DNA of 64,000 bases, taken from an uncultured Amylibacter sp. Its GTDB lineage: Bacteria; Pseudomonadota; Alphaproteobacteria; Rhodobacterales; Rhodobacteraceae. A program made the translations under genes and the position numbers. Of this stretch, positions 25,323 through 34,351 are shown one piece after another. Within the stretch, counting starts at the first letter, position 1; the number at the start of each line of letters is the position of its first letter. Where the stretch lies: NCBI GenBank assembly GCA_947497475.1, contig CANMGS010000001.1, positions 1,509,747 to 1,573,746 of the forward strand, given 5' to 3'. Below the pieces are notes generated by a model, which was not told where the DNA came from, searched no databases, and saw only the letters and a list, made by a program, of their open reading frames with translations.

Positions 25323-26441
25323 TTATTCCGTCAACACTATGCCAGCTGTGTCTGACCATGACAGCCAGACGGGATCTTCCCATGTGAAACTGCGGCGGGA
25401 CAAGCGGCGTGCATTTGCGATTTGCGCTTTGATTGTTTGACCTGTGGTGGTTTCAACGTAGTAGGTTGAAATATTACCGAGATATGCGATATCTAACACC
25501 TTGCCTTCTACGGCATTCCCGCTTTTGGGTTTTGTTTTTGCGATTGAAATTTTTTCAGGGCGTACGGCGAAACGAACTTCTGTTCCCTTTTCCAGCTTAT
25601 TGGTTGGTTGGGCCGTGATTGTTCCCCCCTCCCAAGCTATTTTACATGACTTTGAAGTGCAGGATGTAATCTTACCGTTCATTAAGTTCACTTCGCCTAT
25701 GAAGTCCGCAACATAACTTGAATTCGGGCGCTCATAGATCGCGTCTGGTGTAGCGATTTGTTTGATTTGGCCACCATTCATTACGGCGACACGGCTTGCT
25801 ACGGTCATGGCTTCTTCTTGGTCGTGGGTAACGATCATGAATGTGGTACCAAGCTTTTCTTGGATGTCCATCAATTCAAATTGTGTTTCTTGGCGCAGTT
25901 TTTTATCAAGCGCTGCAAGCGGTTCATCCAGTAATAATACCTTTGGGTTTTTCGCAAGAGAGCGGGCAAGAGCCACGCGCTGTCGTTGCCCACCAGAAAT
26001 TTGATGCGGTTTACGTTTGGCGAAGGGGCGTAATTGCACCATGCTTAGCATTTCATCAACACGCCCATCTATTTCTGATGCAGGCATGTCAGAACGTTTC
26101 AAGCCAAAGGCAATGTTATCTGCGACTGTAAGGTGAGGAAATAAAGCGTATGATTGGAACATCATATTTACAGGGCGCTTGTTGGCAGGGACGGGTGCAA
26201 TATCTTCGCCTGCTAATGTAATGCGACCTTCGGTTGGGCTTTCAAATCCTGCAAGCATTCTCATCAATGTGGTTTTACCGCAGCCTGATGCACCCAACAG
26301 GGCAAAGAATTCACGTTCGTATATATCAAGTGTTAGATTATCTACAGCGATGAAATCACCAAAGCGTTTGGTGACATTCTCAAAACGGATAAGAGGAATT
26401 TCTTTGGGAATTTCCCAAGGAGCAAAGATATCTGCAGACAT
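25323..26441 (-). CDS. potG: Putrescine ABC transporter ATP-binding protein (PotG-like)
   Basis: ATPase of about 372 residues from the ATG at 26441, which AAAGGG precedes; the frame extends ten residues further. Walker A GASGCGKT at 50-57, signature ISGGQRQR from 148, Walker B LLLDEP ending at 174, switch His in VTHDQEEAMTVASRVAVM, then a C-terminal TOBE region with FAVRPEKISI. The N-terminal APWEIPKEIPLIRFENVTKRFGDF extension before the core is common in PotG. The terminator-like hairpin at 26453-26486 separates it from the binding-protein gene. Confidence 0.92.
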   Translation of the reverse strand: MSADIFAPWEIPKEIPLIRFENVTKRFGDFIAVDNLTLDIYEREFFALLGASGCGKTTLMRMLAGFESPTEGRITLAGEDIAPVPANKRPVNMMFQSYALFPHLTVADNIAFGLKRSDMPASEIDGRVDEMLSMVQLRPFAKRKPHQISGGQRQRVALARSLAKNPKVLLLDEPLAALDKKLRQETQFELMDIQEKLGTTFMIVTHDQEEAMTVASRVAVMNGGQIKQIATPDAIYERPNSSYVADFIGEVNLMNGKITSCTSKSCKIAWEGGTITAQPTNKLEKGTEVRFAVRPEKISIAKTKPKSGNAVEGKVLDIAYLGNISTYYVETTTGQTIKAQIANARRLSRRSFTWEDPVWLSWSDTAGIVLTE

Positions 26442-26452
26442 AGAGAGCCCTT

Positions 26453-26486
26453 TAAAAAGCAAACCCCACACAGTTGTGCGGGGTTT
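26453..26486 (-). terminator. Hairpin between potF and potG (partial terminator)
   Basis: In minus-strand RNA, AAACCCCGCACA pairs with TGTGTGGGGTTT (positions 26461-26472 and 26475-26486), including one G-U pair that exists only on this strand, then GCTTTTTAAA follows. It should reduce read-through from the binding-protein gene into the ATPase and permeases, giving excess binding protein. potG translation starts only 20 bases further. Confidence 0.8.
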
Positions 26487-26497
26487 ATGTTATTAAA

Positions 26498-27583
26498 TTA
26501 TTGACCAGATTTGATCTTTGTCCACATACGTGTAACGACACGTTGCACTTTTGCAGGATAAGGACGTGCTGTGTATAGGTTCTTGACAGTTTCCTCATCA
26601 GGGTAAATTGCCGGATCACCAATAACATCTTCTAATAGCAGCGGTTGTGATGCTTTGTTACCATTCGCATAGTAAACATAGTTTGATGCTGCTGCCATGT
26701 TTTCTGCATCCATGATGAAGTCTAGGAATTTATGTGCTGCTTCTGGGTTTGGCGCATCTGTTGGGATCGCCATTTGGTCGAACCACATCAAAGCACCTTC
26801 GGACGGCGCATTATATGCAATCTCTACACCATTCTCTGCTTCTGCTGCGCGGTCGCGTGCTTGCAGAACATCACCTGACCAGCCAACTGCTACACAGATG
26901 TCACCATTTGCGAGCGCGTTGATGTATTCTGATGAGTGGAATTTTTGCACATATGGAGCAACAGCAGCCAATACAGGCTCTGCTTTTTTGATGACTTCTG
27001 GATCATGGCTGTCTGGGTTTTCGCCTAGATAGGCCAATGTGGCTGGGATGATTTCTGTTGGTGCATCTAGAATGTGAACGCCACAGCTGGCAAGTTTTTC
27101 CATGTTTGCAGGATCTAATACGAGCGCCAATGAACCGATAGGAGCATCATCCCCCAACACTTCTTTAACCTTACCAACATTTACACCAATGCCAGTAGTA
27201 CCCCACATATAGTTGATGGAATAAGCGTTACCTGGGTCGTATTGTTCTGTGCGGTTTTCAATCACATCCCACATGTTGCCTTTATTGGATAGCTTGCTTT
27301 TGTCTAATTTCTGGAAAGCGCCGGCTGTGATCTGGCGTTGCAGGAAGTCACCTGTAGGAACAACAACATCGTAACCTGAGCTGCCCGCCAACATTTTTGT
27401 CTCTAGAACTTCGTTAGAGTCGAATACGTCGTAGATTAATTTAATACCAGTTTCGGTTTCGAATTTTGTCAGCAGTTCTTCATCAATATAGTCGGACCAG
27501 TTATAGACACGCACCTCTTCGGCGCTCGCTATAACCGTGCTGGCCAGAAGGGCCGTAAGCATCGTAGTAATAGATCGTTTCAT
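26498..27583 (-). CDS. potF: Putrescine-binding periplasmic protein (PotF-like)
   Basis: Periplasmic binding protein of 361 residues with signal peptide MKRSITTMLTALLASTVIASA. The mature start EEVRVYNWSDYIDEELLTKFETETGIKLIYDVFDSNEVLETKMLAGSSGYDVVVP is the strongly conserved PotF signature, and Y.WSDY plus S.EVLETK line the polyamine pocket in known structures. VGWSGDVLQA and WFDQMAIPTDAPNPEAAHKFLDF follow. First gene of the operon potF-potG-potH-potI. A 12-bp palindrome at 27621-27632, about 40 bases upstream of the start, is a likely operator of the adjacent GntR regulator. Confidence 0.92.
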   Translation of the reverse strand: MKRSITTMLTALLASTVIASAEEVRVYNWSDYIDEELLTKFETETGIKLIYDVFDSNEVLETKMLAGSSGYDVVVPTGDFLQRQITAGAFQKLDKSKLSNKGNMWDVIENRTEQYDPGNAYSINYMWGTTGIGVNVGKVKEVLGDDAPIGSLALVLDPANMEKLASCGVHILDAPTEIIPATLAYLGENPDSHDPEVIKKAEPVLAAVAPYVQKFHSSEYINALANGDICVAVGWSGDVLQARDRAAEAENGVEIAYNAPSEGALMWFDQMAIPTDAPNPEAAHKFLDFIMDAENMAAASNYVYYANGNKASQPLLLEDVIGDPAIYPDEETVKNLYTARPYPAKVQRVVTRMWTKIKSGQ

Positions 27584-27620
27584 TCTGTTCTCCCTAAATA
27601 TTCGACTCGTTTTTCTTTAA

Positions 27621-27632
27621 ATTTGATCAAAT
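27621..27632. promoter_or_regulatory. Putative GntR operator, potF/gntR intergenic
   Basis: Perfect 12-bp palindrome ATTTGATCAAAT in the divergent region between potF and the GntR gene. The same 12 bases occur at 28392-28403 upstream of the aminotransferase, and TTGAC occurs 3 bases downstream of each. Two identical copies flanking a regulator gene are best explained as its operators. Confidence 0.6.
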
Positions 27633-27751
27633 CTTTGACCAAAAGCAAGCTTTTGCTTATTATGATGATAAATGGAAAACGATAGAAACCAAGTTGAAAT
27701 CAATAAAACTGTCTAAAAGATAAATGACTAAAAGACTAAAAGAGGCTTAAG

Positions 27752-28390
27752 TTGGCGACTAAAATACCAGTGCATGAACAGGTTTACCGCAAATTACGAG
27801 AGATGATTTTGTATGGTGAGTTGGCGCCAGGGCAAGCTGTAACTATTTATGGCCTCGTGGATGAACTGGATGTCGGCATGACACCTGTACGCGAAGCAAT
27901 CAGGCGTTTAACAGCTGAAGGTGCGCTTGTATTTCAAGGGAATCGCCGCGTTTGTTTGCCAGATTTGGGGGCACAAGATTTTGAAGACATCGTTTTTGTA
28001 AGGCGTAGTATTGAACCAAAGCTTGCGATGCAGGCGGCAGAAAATATAACGCCTGATACCATTGAAAAGATGAAGGCGATTGATACGAAGTTGAATGATG
28101 CAATCGCAAAGGGAAATGTGCTGGATTATATGCGGTATAATCATCAGTTCCATTTCACTTTATATGCAGAAGCGCAGTCTGAATTACTACATTCTATGGT
28201 GTCGACATTATGGCTTCGTTATGGTCCGCTTTATCGTGTCATTTCTGGCCGTTGGGGTACGCAGCAATTAGCAGACCGTCATGATGAAACAATTGCTGCT
28301 TTAACCAAAGAGGACATTCAGGGGGTCGGCGATGCTATTTCAGCTGATATGGAGCAGGGCTTTGATATTGTCCGAAAACTCTTTGAGTAA
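27752..28390 (+). CDS. GntR family transcriptional regulator (FCD type)
   Basis: Regulator of 212 residues. The N-terminal winged helix reads VHEQVYRKLREMILYGELAPGQAVTIYGLVDELDVGMTPVREAIRRLTAEGAL, a standard FadR-subfamily reader, followed by an all-helical FCD ligand domain whose metal-site type residues are D and H in YNHQFHFTLY and RHDETIAAL. The start is TTG at 27752 with AGAGG upstream; no better ATG exists. It lies between the putrescine importer and the aminotransferase, with matching palindromes on both sides, so it probably represses both, with putrescine or a product as inducer. Confidence 0.88.
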   Translation: MATKIPVHEQVYRKLREMILYGELAPGQAVTIYGLVDELDVGMTPVREAIRRLTAEGALVFQGNRRVCLPDLGAQDFEDIVFVRRSIEPKLAMQAAENITPDTIEKMKAIDTKLNDAIAKGNVLDYMRYNHQFHFTLYAEAQSELLHSMVSTLWLRYGPLYRVISGRWGTQQLADRHDETIAALTKEDIQGVGDAISADMEQGFDIVRKLFE

Positions 28391-28391
28391 A

Positions 28392-28403
28392 ATTTGATCA
28401 AAT
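28392..28403. promoter_or_regulatory. Putative GntR operator upstream of the aminotransferase gene
   Basis: Second copy of the palindrome ATTTGATCAAAT, beginning 2 bases after the GntR stop codon and about 70 bases before the aminotransferase start. The TTGAC at 28406-28410 could be a -35 element, which would place the palindrome directly beside the promoter and suit repression. Confidence 0.6.
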
Positions 28404-28472
28404 TATTGACGGACTCATTTCTTTAAGATTAAATCGTATCCAAATGAACGCAATTTAGCGATTGAGGATGCC

Positions 28473-29867
28473 ATGACATTAATCGATAACCACTTGCCGA
28501 CTGCCGAATTACAAGCTTTGGATGCGGCACACCATATTCACCCTTTTACTGCGAATACTGCGCTGGGAAAAAAGGGTACACGCGTAATAACGCAAGCCAA
28601 TGGTGTTTATCTTACGGACAGTGATGGTGAACGCATATTGGATGGTATGTCTGGTCTGTGGTGCGTGAACATTGGATACGGACGCAAAGAATTGGCAGAT
28701 GTTGCCAGTTCACAGATGAACCAATTGCCTTATTACAATACATTCTTTCAAACCAGCCATCCGCCTGTGATTGCTTTAGCCGCACGTTTGGCTGAATTGA
28801 TGCCGGGTGATTTGAACCACGTATTCTTCGCGGGATCAGGATCAGAAGCGAATGATACGAATATTCGCATGGTGCGCCATTATTGGGCGCTAAAAGGTAA
28901 ACCGACTAAGAAAACAATTATCAGTCGTAAGAATGCTTATCATGGATCAAGCATGGGGAGTGCAAGCTTGGGCGGGATGCAAGGAATGCATGCCCAAGGC
29001 GGAATGCCGATCCCCGACATCGTGCATATAGATCAACCGCATTGGTATAGCGAAGGTGGGGATATGTCGCCCGAAGAATTTGGGGTGCATTGCGCGCGTA
29101 AATTAGAAGCAGAGATTGATCTTTTGGGTGAAGACAATGTTGCAGCCTTCATCGCGGAACCAATCCAAGGAGCGGGCGCTGTTATCATTCCCGCTGAAAC
29201 CTACTGGCCTGAAATCCAACGTATTTGCGATGAACGCGAAATTTTGTTGATTGCGGATGAGGTCATCTGTGGCTTTGGGCGTACTGGGAATTGGTTTGGA
29301 AGTGATACGTTCAATATTACTCCTGATATTATGACCATCGCTAAAGGATTAAGTTCTGGGTACTTGCCAATTGGTGGGTCTGTTGTGACAGATGAGGTTG
29401 CAGATGTGATTGGGTCTGATGAATTTAATCATGGATACACATATTCTGGTCATCCAGTCGCTTGTGCTGTAGCCTTAGAAAATCTACGGATTTTAGAAGA
29501 AGAGAAAATCGTCGACTACGCCCGTGATGAAATAGGACCATACTTGCAAAAGAAATGGATGGCTTTGGCTGATCATCCTTTGGTTGGTGAGGCGCGTATG
29601 ACTGGAATGATGGGGGCTATTGAACTTTCCCCAGACAAATCTAATCGTGCGGCATTTGCCAGTGATAAAGGTACTGTTGGTTTTATCGCTCGTGAGTATT
29701 CTTTTGGGAATAATCTAATCATGCGTCACGTTGGTGATGCTATGATCATATGCCCACCACTGATTTTATCACGAGAAGAGGCAGATATTTTGATAGAACG
29801 TGCGGCCAAAACATTAGATCAAACGCATGATCATCTTAAAAAGAATGGTATGATGGTATCTGCATAG
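28473..29867 (+). CDS. Class III aminotransferase, putrescine-pyruvate type (SpuC-like)
   Basis: PLP-dependent aminotransferase of 464 residues. Family blocks: DGMSGLWCVNIGYGRKEL near the N-terminus, FFAGSGSEANDTNIRMVRHYW, NAYHGSSMGSASLGGM, IAEPIQGAGAVIIPAETYW, LLIADEVICGFGRTG, and the PLP lysine at about 291 in MTIAKGLSSGYLPIG. The N-terminal D..HHIHPFT and the overall pattern fit omega-amino acid/polyamine:pyruvate transaminases such as SpuC. Next to a putrescine importer and a GntR gene, the likely role is conversion of putrescine to 4-aminobutanal. The exact substrate is inferred from context. Confidence 0.85.
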   Translation: MTLIDNHLPTAELQALDAAHHIHPFTANTALGKKGTRVITQANGVYLTDSDGERILDGMSGLWCVNIGYGRKELADVASSQMNQLPYYNTFFQTSHPPVIALAARLAELMPGDLNHVFFAGSGSEANDTNIRMVRHYWALKGKPTKKTIISRKNAYHGSSMGSASLGGMQGMHAQGGMPIPDIVHIDQPHWYSEGGDMSPEEFGVHCARKLEAEIDLLGEDNVAAFIAEPIQGAGAVIIPAETYWPEIQRICDEREILLIADEVICGFGRTGNWFGSDTFNITPDIMTIAKGLSSGYLPIGGSVVTDEVADVIGSDEFNHGYTYSGHPVACAVALENLRILEEEKIVDYARDEIGPYLQKKWMALADHPLVGEARMTGMMGAIELSPDKSNRAAFASDKGTVGFIAREYSFGNNLIMRHVGDAMIICPPLILSREEADILIERAAKTLDQTHDHLKKNGMMVSA

Positions 29868-29966
29868 CTTTTTTAGCGATTTATTTGGCGACATACTGTT
29901 AATTTGACCTATCGGAAACTTTTTACTCGGTAGTTATTCGGAGTTGACCTTTAGGGCGACGTATTT

Positions 29967-29996
29967 TTACACGGCTGCTATCGTGCAGTCGTGTAA
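29967..29996 (+). promoter_or_regulatory. Leader hairpin upstream of pyruvate carboxylase
   Basis: TTACACGGCTGC (29967-29978) pairs with GCAGTCGTGTAA (29985-29996) around a 6-base loop; one pair is G-U on the plus strand only. TTTATGTTT follows and the pyc start codon is 43 bases further. It may be an attenuator or a terminator for spuC read-through. A weaker 6-bp hairpin, CTATCG with CGGTAG, lies about 40 bases upstream. Confidence 0.5.
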
Positions 29997-30039
29997 TTTA
30001 TGTTTAAAGAACGCGATTCTTTCATTTTTTGGGGACCCA

Positions 30040-33000
30040 ATGACTGATTTTTCTAAGATACTGATCGCCAACCGTGGTGAAATTGCCATTCGCATTATGC
30101 GTGCAGCGAATGAGATGGGCAAAAAGACGGTAGCTATTTATGCGGAGGAGGACAAATTAGGTCTTCATCGTTTTAAAGCGGACGAAGCCTACCGTATCGG
30201 TGAAGGGATGGGGCCAGTTGCGGCTTACCTGAGTATCGAAGAGATTATTCGCGTTGCGAAGATGTCTGGTGCAGATGCTATCCACCCAGGGTATGGCTTG
30301 TTATCTGAAAACCCAGATTTCGTGGATGCCTGTACAGCTGCTGGTATCAAATTCATTGGCCCGAAAGCTGAAACGATGCGCCAGTTGGGTGACAAAGCTT
30401 CAGCACGCCGCGTCGCGATGGATGCGGGCGTTCCAGTTGTTCCAGCAACTGAAGTGCTACCAGATGATATGGATGAAGTGCGCCGTATGGCGGATGAAGT
30501 TGGATATCCATTCATGTTAAAAGCCTCATGGGGTGGTGGTGGTCGCGGTATGCGCCCGATTATGTCAGCTGATGAATTGGAAGAAAAAGTATTAGAGGGT
30601 CGCCGCGAAGCGGAAGCTGCTTTTGGCAATGGCGAAGGGTATTTGGAACGCCTTGTGCGCCGTGCGCGCCACGTAGAAGTGCAAATTCTGGGCGATAGCC
30701 ACGGCGATATTTATCACCTTTATGAACGCGATTGTTCTGTTCAGCGTCGCAACCAAAAAGTTGTGGAACGTGCCCCTGCGCCGTATCTGAGCGAAGAACA
30801 ACGTGCTGAAATCTGTGAGCTTGGTCGCAAGATCTGTGCGCATGTTGGGTATGAATGTGCAGGTACTGTTGAATTTTTGATGGATATGGACACGGAAGAG
30901 TTCTTCTTTATTGAAGTAAACCCACGTGTTCAGGTTGAGCATACTGTGACAGAAGAAGTGACGGGCATTGATATTGTCCGTTCGCAAATCTTAATCGCTG
31001 AAGGCAAAACATTGGCAGAGGCCACAGGCAAAGCATCACAAGATGAAGTGAAACTGAATGGCCATGCACTGCAAACGCGTATTACAACCGAAGATCCGCA
31101 AAACAACTTTATTCCTGACTATGGTCGCATTACAGCTTACCGCTCTGCGACAGGTATGGGCGTTCGATTGGATGGCGGCACGGCTTATTCTGGCGCGGTT
31201 ATCACGCGCTATTATGATAGCTTGTTGGTGAAGATCACTTGTTCTGGCCCAACACCAGAAGCAGCGATTGCGCGTATGGACCGTGCATTGCGCGAATTCC
31301 GTATTCGCGGTGTCTCTACGAACATCGCATTTGTGATTAACTTGCTGAAACATCCAACGTTCTTGGATTACAGCTATACAACCAAATTTATCGATGATGC
31401 GACGAGCGATCTGTTTAACTTTAAGCCGCGTCGTGACCGTGCAACGAAAATCTTGAAGTATATTGCTGACATCACAGTGAATGGTCATCCTGATGTGGAA
31501 GGCCGCCCAATGCCTGATGCAAATGCGAAGGCACCAAAAGCACCTGCGAACCGTGCAGATAACCCTGCATATGGCACACGTAATTTGCTTGAGGAAAAAG
31601 GCCCACAAGCTGTCGCCGACTGGATGTCAGAGCAAAAGCAATTGTTGATTACAGATACAACGATGCGCGATGGTCACCAATCTTTGTTAGCAACACGTAT
31701 GCGCAGTTTCGATATGATCGAAGTGGCGGATACTTATGCACATAACTTGCCGCAACTATTCTCAATGGAATGTTGGGGTGGTGCTACGTTTGATGTGGCA
31801 TACCGTTTCTTGCAAGAATGTCCATGGCAACGTTTACGCGACCTACGTGCAAAGATGCCAAACTTGATGTCACAAATGTTGCTGCGTGCCAGCAATGGTG
31901 TGGGGTATACGAACTATCCAGATAATGTGGTTCAAGAATTCGTACGCCAAGCGGCAGAGACTGGTGTGGATGTTTTCCGTGTTTTCGACAGTTTGAATTG
32001 GGTTGAAAACATGCGCATCGCTATGGATGCGGTTGTTGAAAACGGCAAAGTTTGTGAAGGCACAGTTTGTTACACTGGTGATATTCTTGACCCGAACCGT
32101 TCAAAGTATGACCTGAAGTACTATGTTCAGATGGGTAAAGACCTAAAAGCGGCCGGCGCACATGTTCTTGGTTTGAAAGATATGGCTGGCTTGCTGAAAC
32201 CTGCGTCTGCACGCATCTTGGTAAAAGCGTTGAAAGAAGAGGTTGGCCTACCAATCCATTTCCATACACATGATACATCGGGCATTGCTGCGGCAACGAT
32301 TCTAGCGGCCGCTGACGCAGGTGTTGATGCTGTTGATGTTGCAATGGATGCGTTCTCTGGTGGTACATCGCAACCATGTTTGGGCTCTGTTGTCGAAGCA
32401 TTGCGTAATACAGATCGCGATACTGGTCTCGATATTGAAGCTGTTCGTGAAATCTCGGATTATTGGGAACATGTGCGCGGTCAATATGCAGCTTTTGAAA
32501 GCGGTCTAGCGGCTCCTGCATCTGAAGTTTACTTACACGAGATGCCTGGTGGCCAATACACAAACTTGAAAGCACAGGCACGTAGCCTAGGCCTTGAAGA
32601 ACGCTGGCCGACTGTTGCGAAGACATATGCAGACGTAAACCAAATGTTTGGTGACATCGTTAAAGTGACACCAAGTTCCAAAGTTGTGGGTGACATGGCC
32701 TTGATGATGGTAACGCAAGATTTGACACGCGAAGAAGTAGAAGACCCAGAAGTGGATGTGGCATTCCCTGACAGTGTAATTGACATGATGAAGGGTAATT
32801 TGGGGCAACCTCCTGGTGGATTCCCAGATAAATTCGTATCTAAAGTACTTAAGGGTGAAAAGCCTGAAACATCTCGCCCTGGTGAGCATTTGAAGCCACT
32901 TGATTTAGAAGCTGCACGTAAAGAAGTTGCTGATCTAATCGGAGCAGAGACTGTCGATGATGAGGATCTAAACGGCTACTTAATGTATCCTAAAGTATTC

Positions 33001-33489
33001 CAAGATTATATGACACGTCACGGCATTTATGGCCCAGTACGTACTTTGCCAACAAAAACGTTCTTCTACGGTATGGAAGCTGGTGAAGAAATTAGCGCAG
33101 AGATTGATCCGGGTAAAACGCTTGAGATTTTGATGCAAGCCGTTGGTGAGACAGATGATGCTGGCGAAGCTCGTGTGTTCTTTGAACTGAATGGTCAACC
33201 ACGTACAGTCCGTGTTCCAAATCGTAAAGTTGCGGCAACAACGCAGAAACGACCACAAGCCGAAGCTGGAAATGATGCACATGTCGGTGCACCTATGCCT
33301 GGCGTGATTTCAAGTGTAGTAGTTTCTGCTGGTCAAGAAGTTAAGCAAGGTGATTTACTTTGTACGATCGAAGCCATGAAGATGGAAACAGGCATCGCTG
33401 CAGAACAAGACGGTGTTGTCAAAGCGATACACGCTCCTGCAGGCTCGCAAGTTGATGCAAAAGACCTACTAATTGAGTTCGAAGGCTAA
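30040..33489 (+). CDS. pyc: Pyruvate carboxylase
   Basis: Biotin enzyme that carboxylates pyruvate to oxaloacetate, refilling the TCA cycle. About 1149 residues from the ATG at 30040 (GGGGA upstream), the standard single-chain length. Domains: biotin carboxylase from residue 1 (ILIANRGEIAIRIMRAA, ATP-grasp loop WGGGGRGMR, EVNPRVQVEHTVTEEVTG) to about 450; carboxyltransferase from about 530 (TDTTMRDGHQSLLATRMR, HFHTHDTSG, metal-binding H.H); and a C-terminal biotinyl domain with the biotin Lys at 1114 in EAMKMETG. Followed after one base by the phosphoesterase gene. Confidence 0.97.
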   Translation: MTDFSKILIANRGEIAIRIMRAANEMGKKTVAIYAEEDKLGLHRFKADEAYRIGEGMGPVAAYLSIEEIIRVAKMSGADAIHPGYGLLSENPDFVDACTAAGIKFIGPKAETMRQLGDKASARRVAMDAGVPVVPATEVLPDDMDEVRRMADEVGYPFMLKASWGGGGRGMRPIMSADELEEKVLEGRREAEAAFGNGEGYLERLVRRARHVEVQILGDSHGDIYHLYERDCSVQRRNQKVVERAPAPYLSEEQRAEICELGRKICAHVGYECAGTVEFLMDMDTEEFFFIEVNPRVQVEHTVTEEVTGIDIVRSQILIAEGKTLAEATGKASQDEVKLNGHALQTRITTEDPQNNFIPDYGRITAYRSATGMGVRLDGGTAYSGAVITRYYDSLLVKITCSGPTPEAAIARMDRALREFRIRGVSTNIAFVINLLKHPTFLDYSYTTKFIDDATSDLFNFKPRRDRATKILKYIADITVNGHPDVEGRPMPDANAKAPKAPANRADNPAYGTRNLLEEKGPQAVADWMSEQKQLLITDTTMRDGHQSLLATRMRSFDMIEVADTYAHNLPQLFSMECWGGATFDVAYRFLQECPWQRLRDLRAKMPNLMSQMLLRASNGVGYTNYPDNVVQEFVRQAAETGVDVFRVFDSLNWVENMRIAMDAVVENGKVCEGTVCYTGDILDPNRSKYDLKYYVQMGKDLKAAGAHVLGLKDMAGLLKPASARILVKALKEEVGLPIHFHTHDTSGIAAATILAAADAGVDAVDVAMDAFSGGTSQPCLGSVVEALRNTDRDTGLDIEAVREISDYWEHVRGQYAAFESGLAAPASEVYLHEMPGGQYTNLKAQARSLGLEERWPTVAKTYADVNQMFGDIVKVTPSSKVVGDMALMMVTQDLTREEVEDPEVDVAFPDSVIDMMKGNLGQPPGGFPDKFVSKVLKGEKPETSRPGEHLKPLDLEAARKEVADLIGAETVDDEDLNGYLMYPKVFQDYMTRHGIYGPVRTLPTKTFFYGMEAGEEISAEIDPGKTLEILMQAVGETDDAGEARVFFELNGQPRTVRVPNRKVAATTQKRPQAEAGNDAHVGAPMPGVISSVVVSAGQEVKQGDLLCTIEAMKMETGIAAEQDGVVKAIHAPAGSQVDAKDLLIEFEG

Positions 33490-33490
33490 T

Positions 33491-34303
33491 ATGAAAAAGT
33501 TGCTGGCCTTTACTGATTTACATATCAGGGCCAGCAACATCATTGGTTTGAACCCAGTTAATCGGTTCAAAGAAGGTCTGGACCACGCACTTAAATATCA
33601 TTCTGACGCAGAAGGTATCGTACTTATGGGGGATTTAACCCATAGTGGTTCCGCTTCAGAATATGAAATCTTAAAAACAGTTTTAGCGGGTGTTAAACTG
33701 CCTATCACCTTTCTGATGGGTAATCATGATCGGCGTGAAGCGTTTTTAAGTGTTTTCCCTGACATCATTTTAGATGAGGCGGGATATGTCCAAACAATTC
33801 AAGATATTGATGCTTGGAAAGTGATTTCTTTAGATACTTTAGATGGGCCACCTTATCCCGATAGGCACCATTCGGGGCGTTTATGTACCGATAGATTAAC
33901 TTGGCTTGCAAACGCCTTAGATCAGTCTCTGGATAAGCCTGTTGTGATTTTTCTTCATCATCCTTTGGGAGATGTCGGATTTCCAGGAATGGATGATATC
34001 AAACTTAGTAATTCAGAAAATATCCTTGAATTAGCGAAGTCGCACCCTATGCCAGTGCATGTCATTGCTGGCCACGTGCATCGTACAATCTCTGGAATGT
34101 GGTCTGGAGTTCCGTATACGATTTTTAAAAGCCCATGCCATCAGCAACCATTAGACTTTGATGTTGCAAACTCATCTTTGGCGGTTGATGAGCCCGGGGC
34201 ATATGGTTTGTTATTATTTGATAGAGAAAACTTGATCGTACATAGTGAAGACTTTGCTATTGCAAAGCACGATGTTTCTCCTGACCCTGATGTAGATGGG
34301 TAA
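33491..34303 (+). CDS. Calcineurin-type metallophosphoesterase (CpdA/Icc-like)
   Basis: Predicted cytoplasmic phosphodiesterase of 270 residues. All metal motifs are present: D.H as DLH near residue 11, GDLTHSG, GNHDRR, HHP and GHVHR. This order is that of class III cyclic nucleotide phosphodiesterases and glycerophosphodiesterase GpdQ. The substrate cannot be told from sequence. It begins one base after the pyc stop, so the two are translationally linked, and ends in a strong hairpin terminator at 34308. Confidence 0.85.
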   Translation: MKKLLAFTDLHIRASNIIGLNPVNRFKEGLDHALKYHSDAEGIVLMGDLTHSGSASEYEILKTVLAGVKLPITFLMGNHDRREAFLSVFPDIILDEAGYVQTIQDIDAWKVISLDTLDGPPYPDRHHSGRLCTDRLTWLANALDQSLDKPVVIFLHHPLGDVGFPGMDDIKLSNSENILELAKSHPMPVHVIAGHVHRTISGMWSGVPYTIFKSPCHQQPLDFDVANSSLAVDEPGAYGLLLFDRENLIVHSEDFAIAKHDVSPDPDVDG

Positions 34304-34307
34304 AAGA

Positions 34308-34330
34308 AAAGGGGCCAATTAGGCCCCTTT
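34308..34330. terminator. Bidirectional terminator
   Basis: AAAGGGGCC (34308-34316) and GGCCCCTTT (34322-34330) around a 5-base loop. It sits between the convergent phosphoesterase and Pit genes and has A/T runs on both sides, so it can end transcription from both strands. Confidence 0.85.
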
Positions 34331-34351
34331 GAAGTTTAAGTTATATTGTAT

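Noticed and set aside
31036-32626. Long open frames antisense to pyc
   Set aside because: They lie within a clearly coding gene, have no ribosome-binding sites and give biased, unrecognisable proteins.
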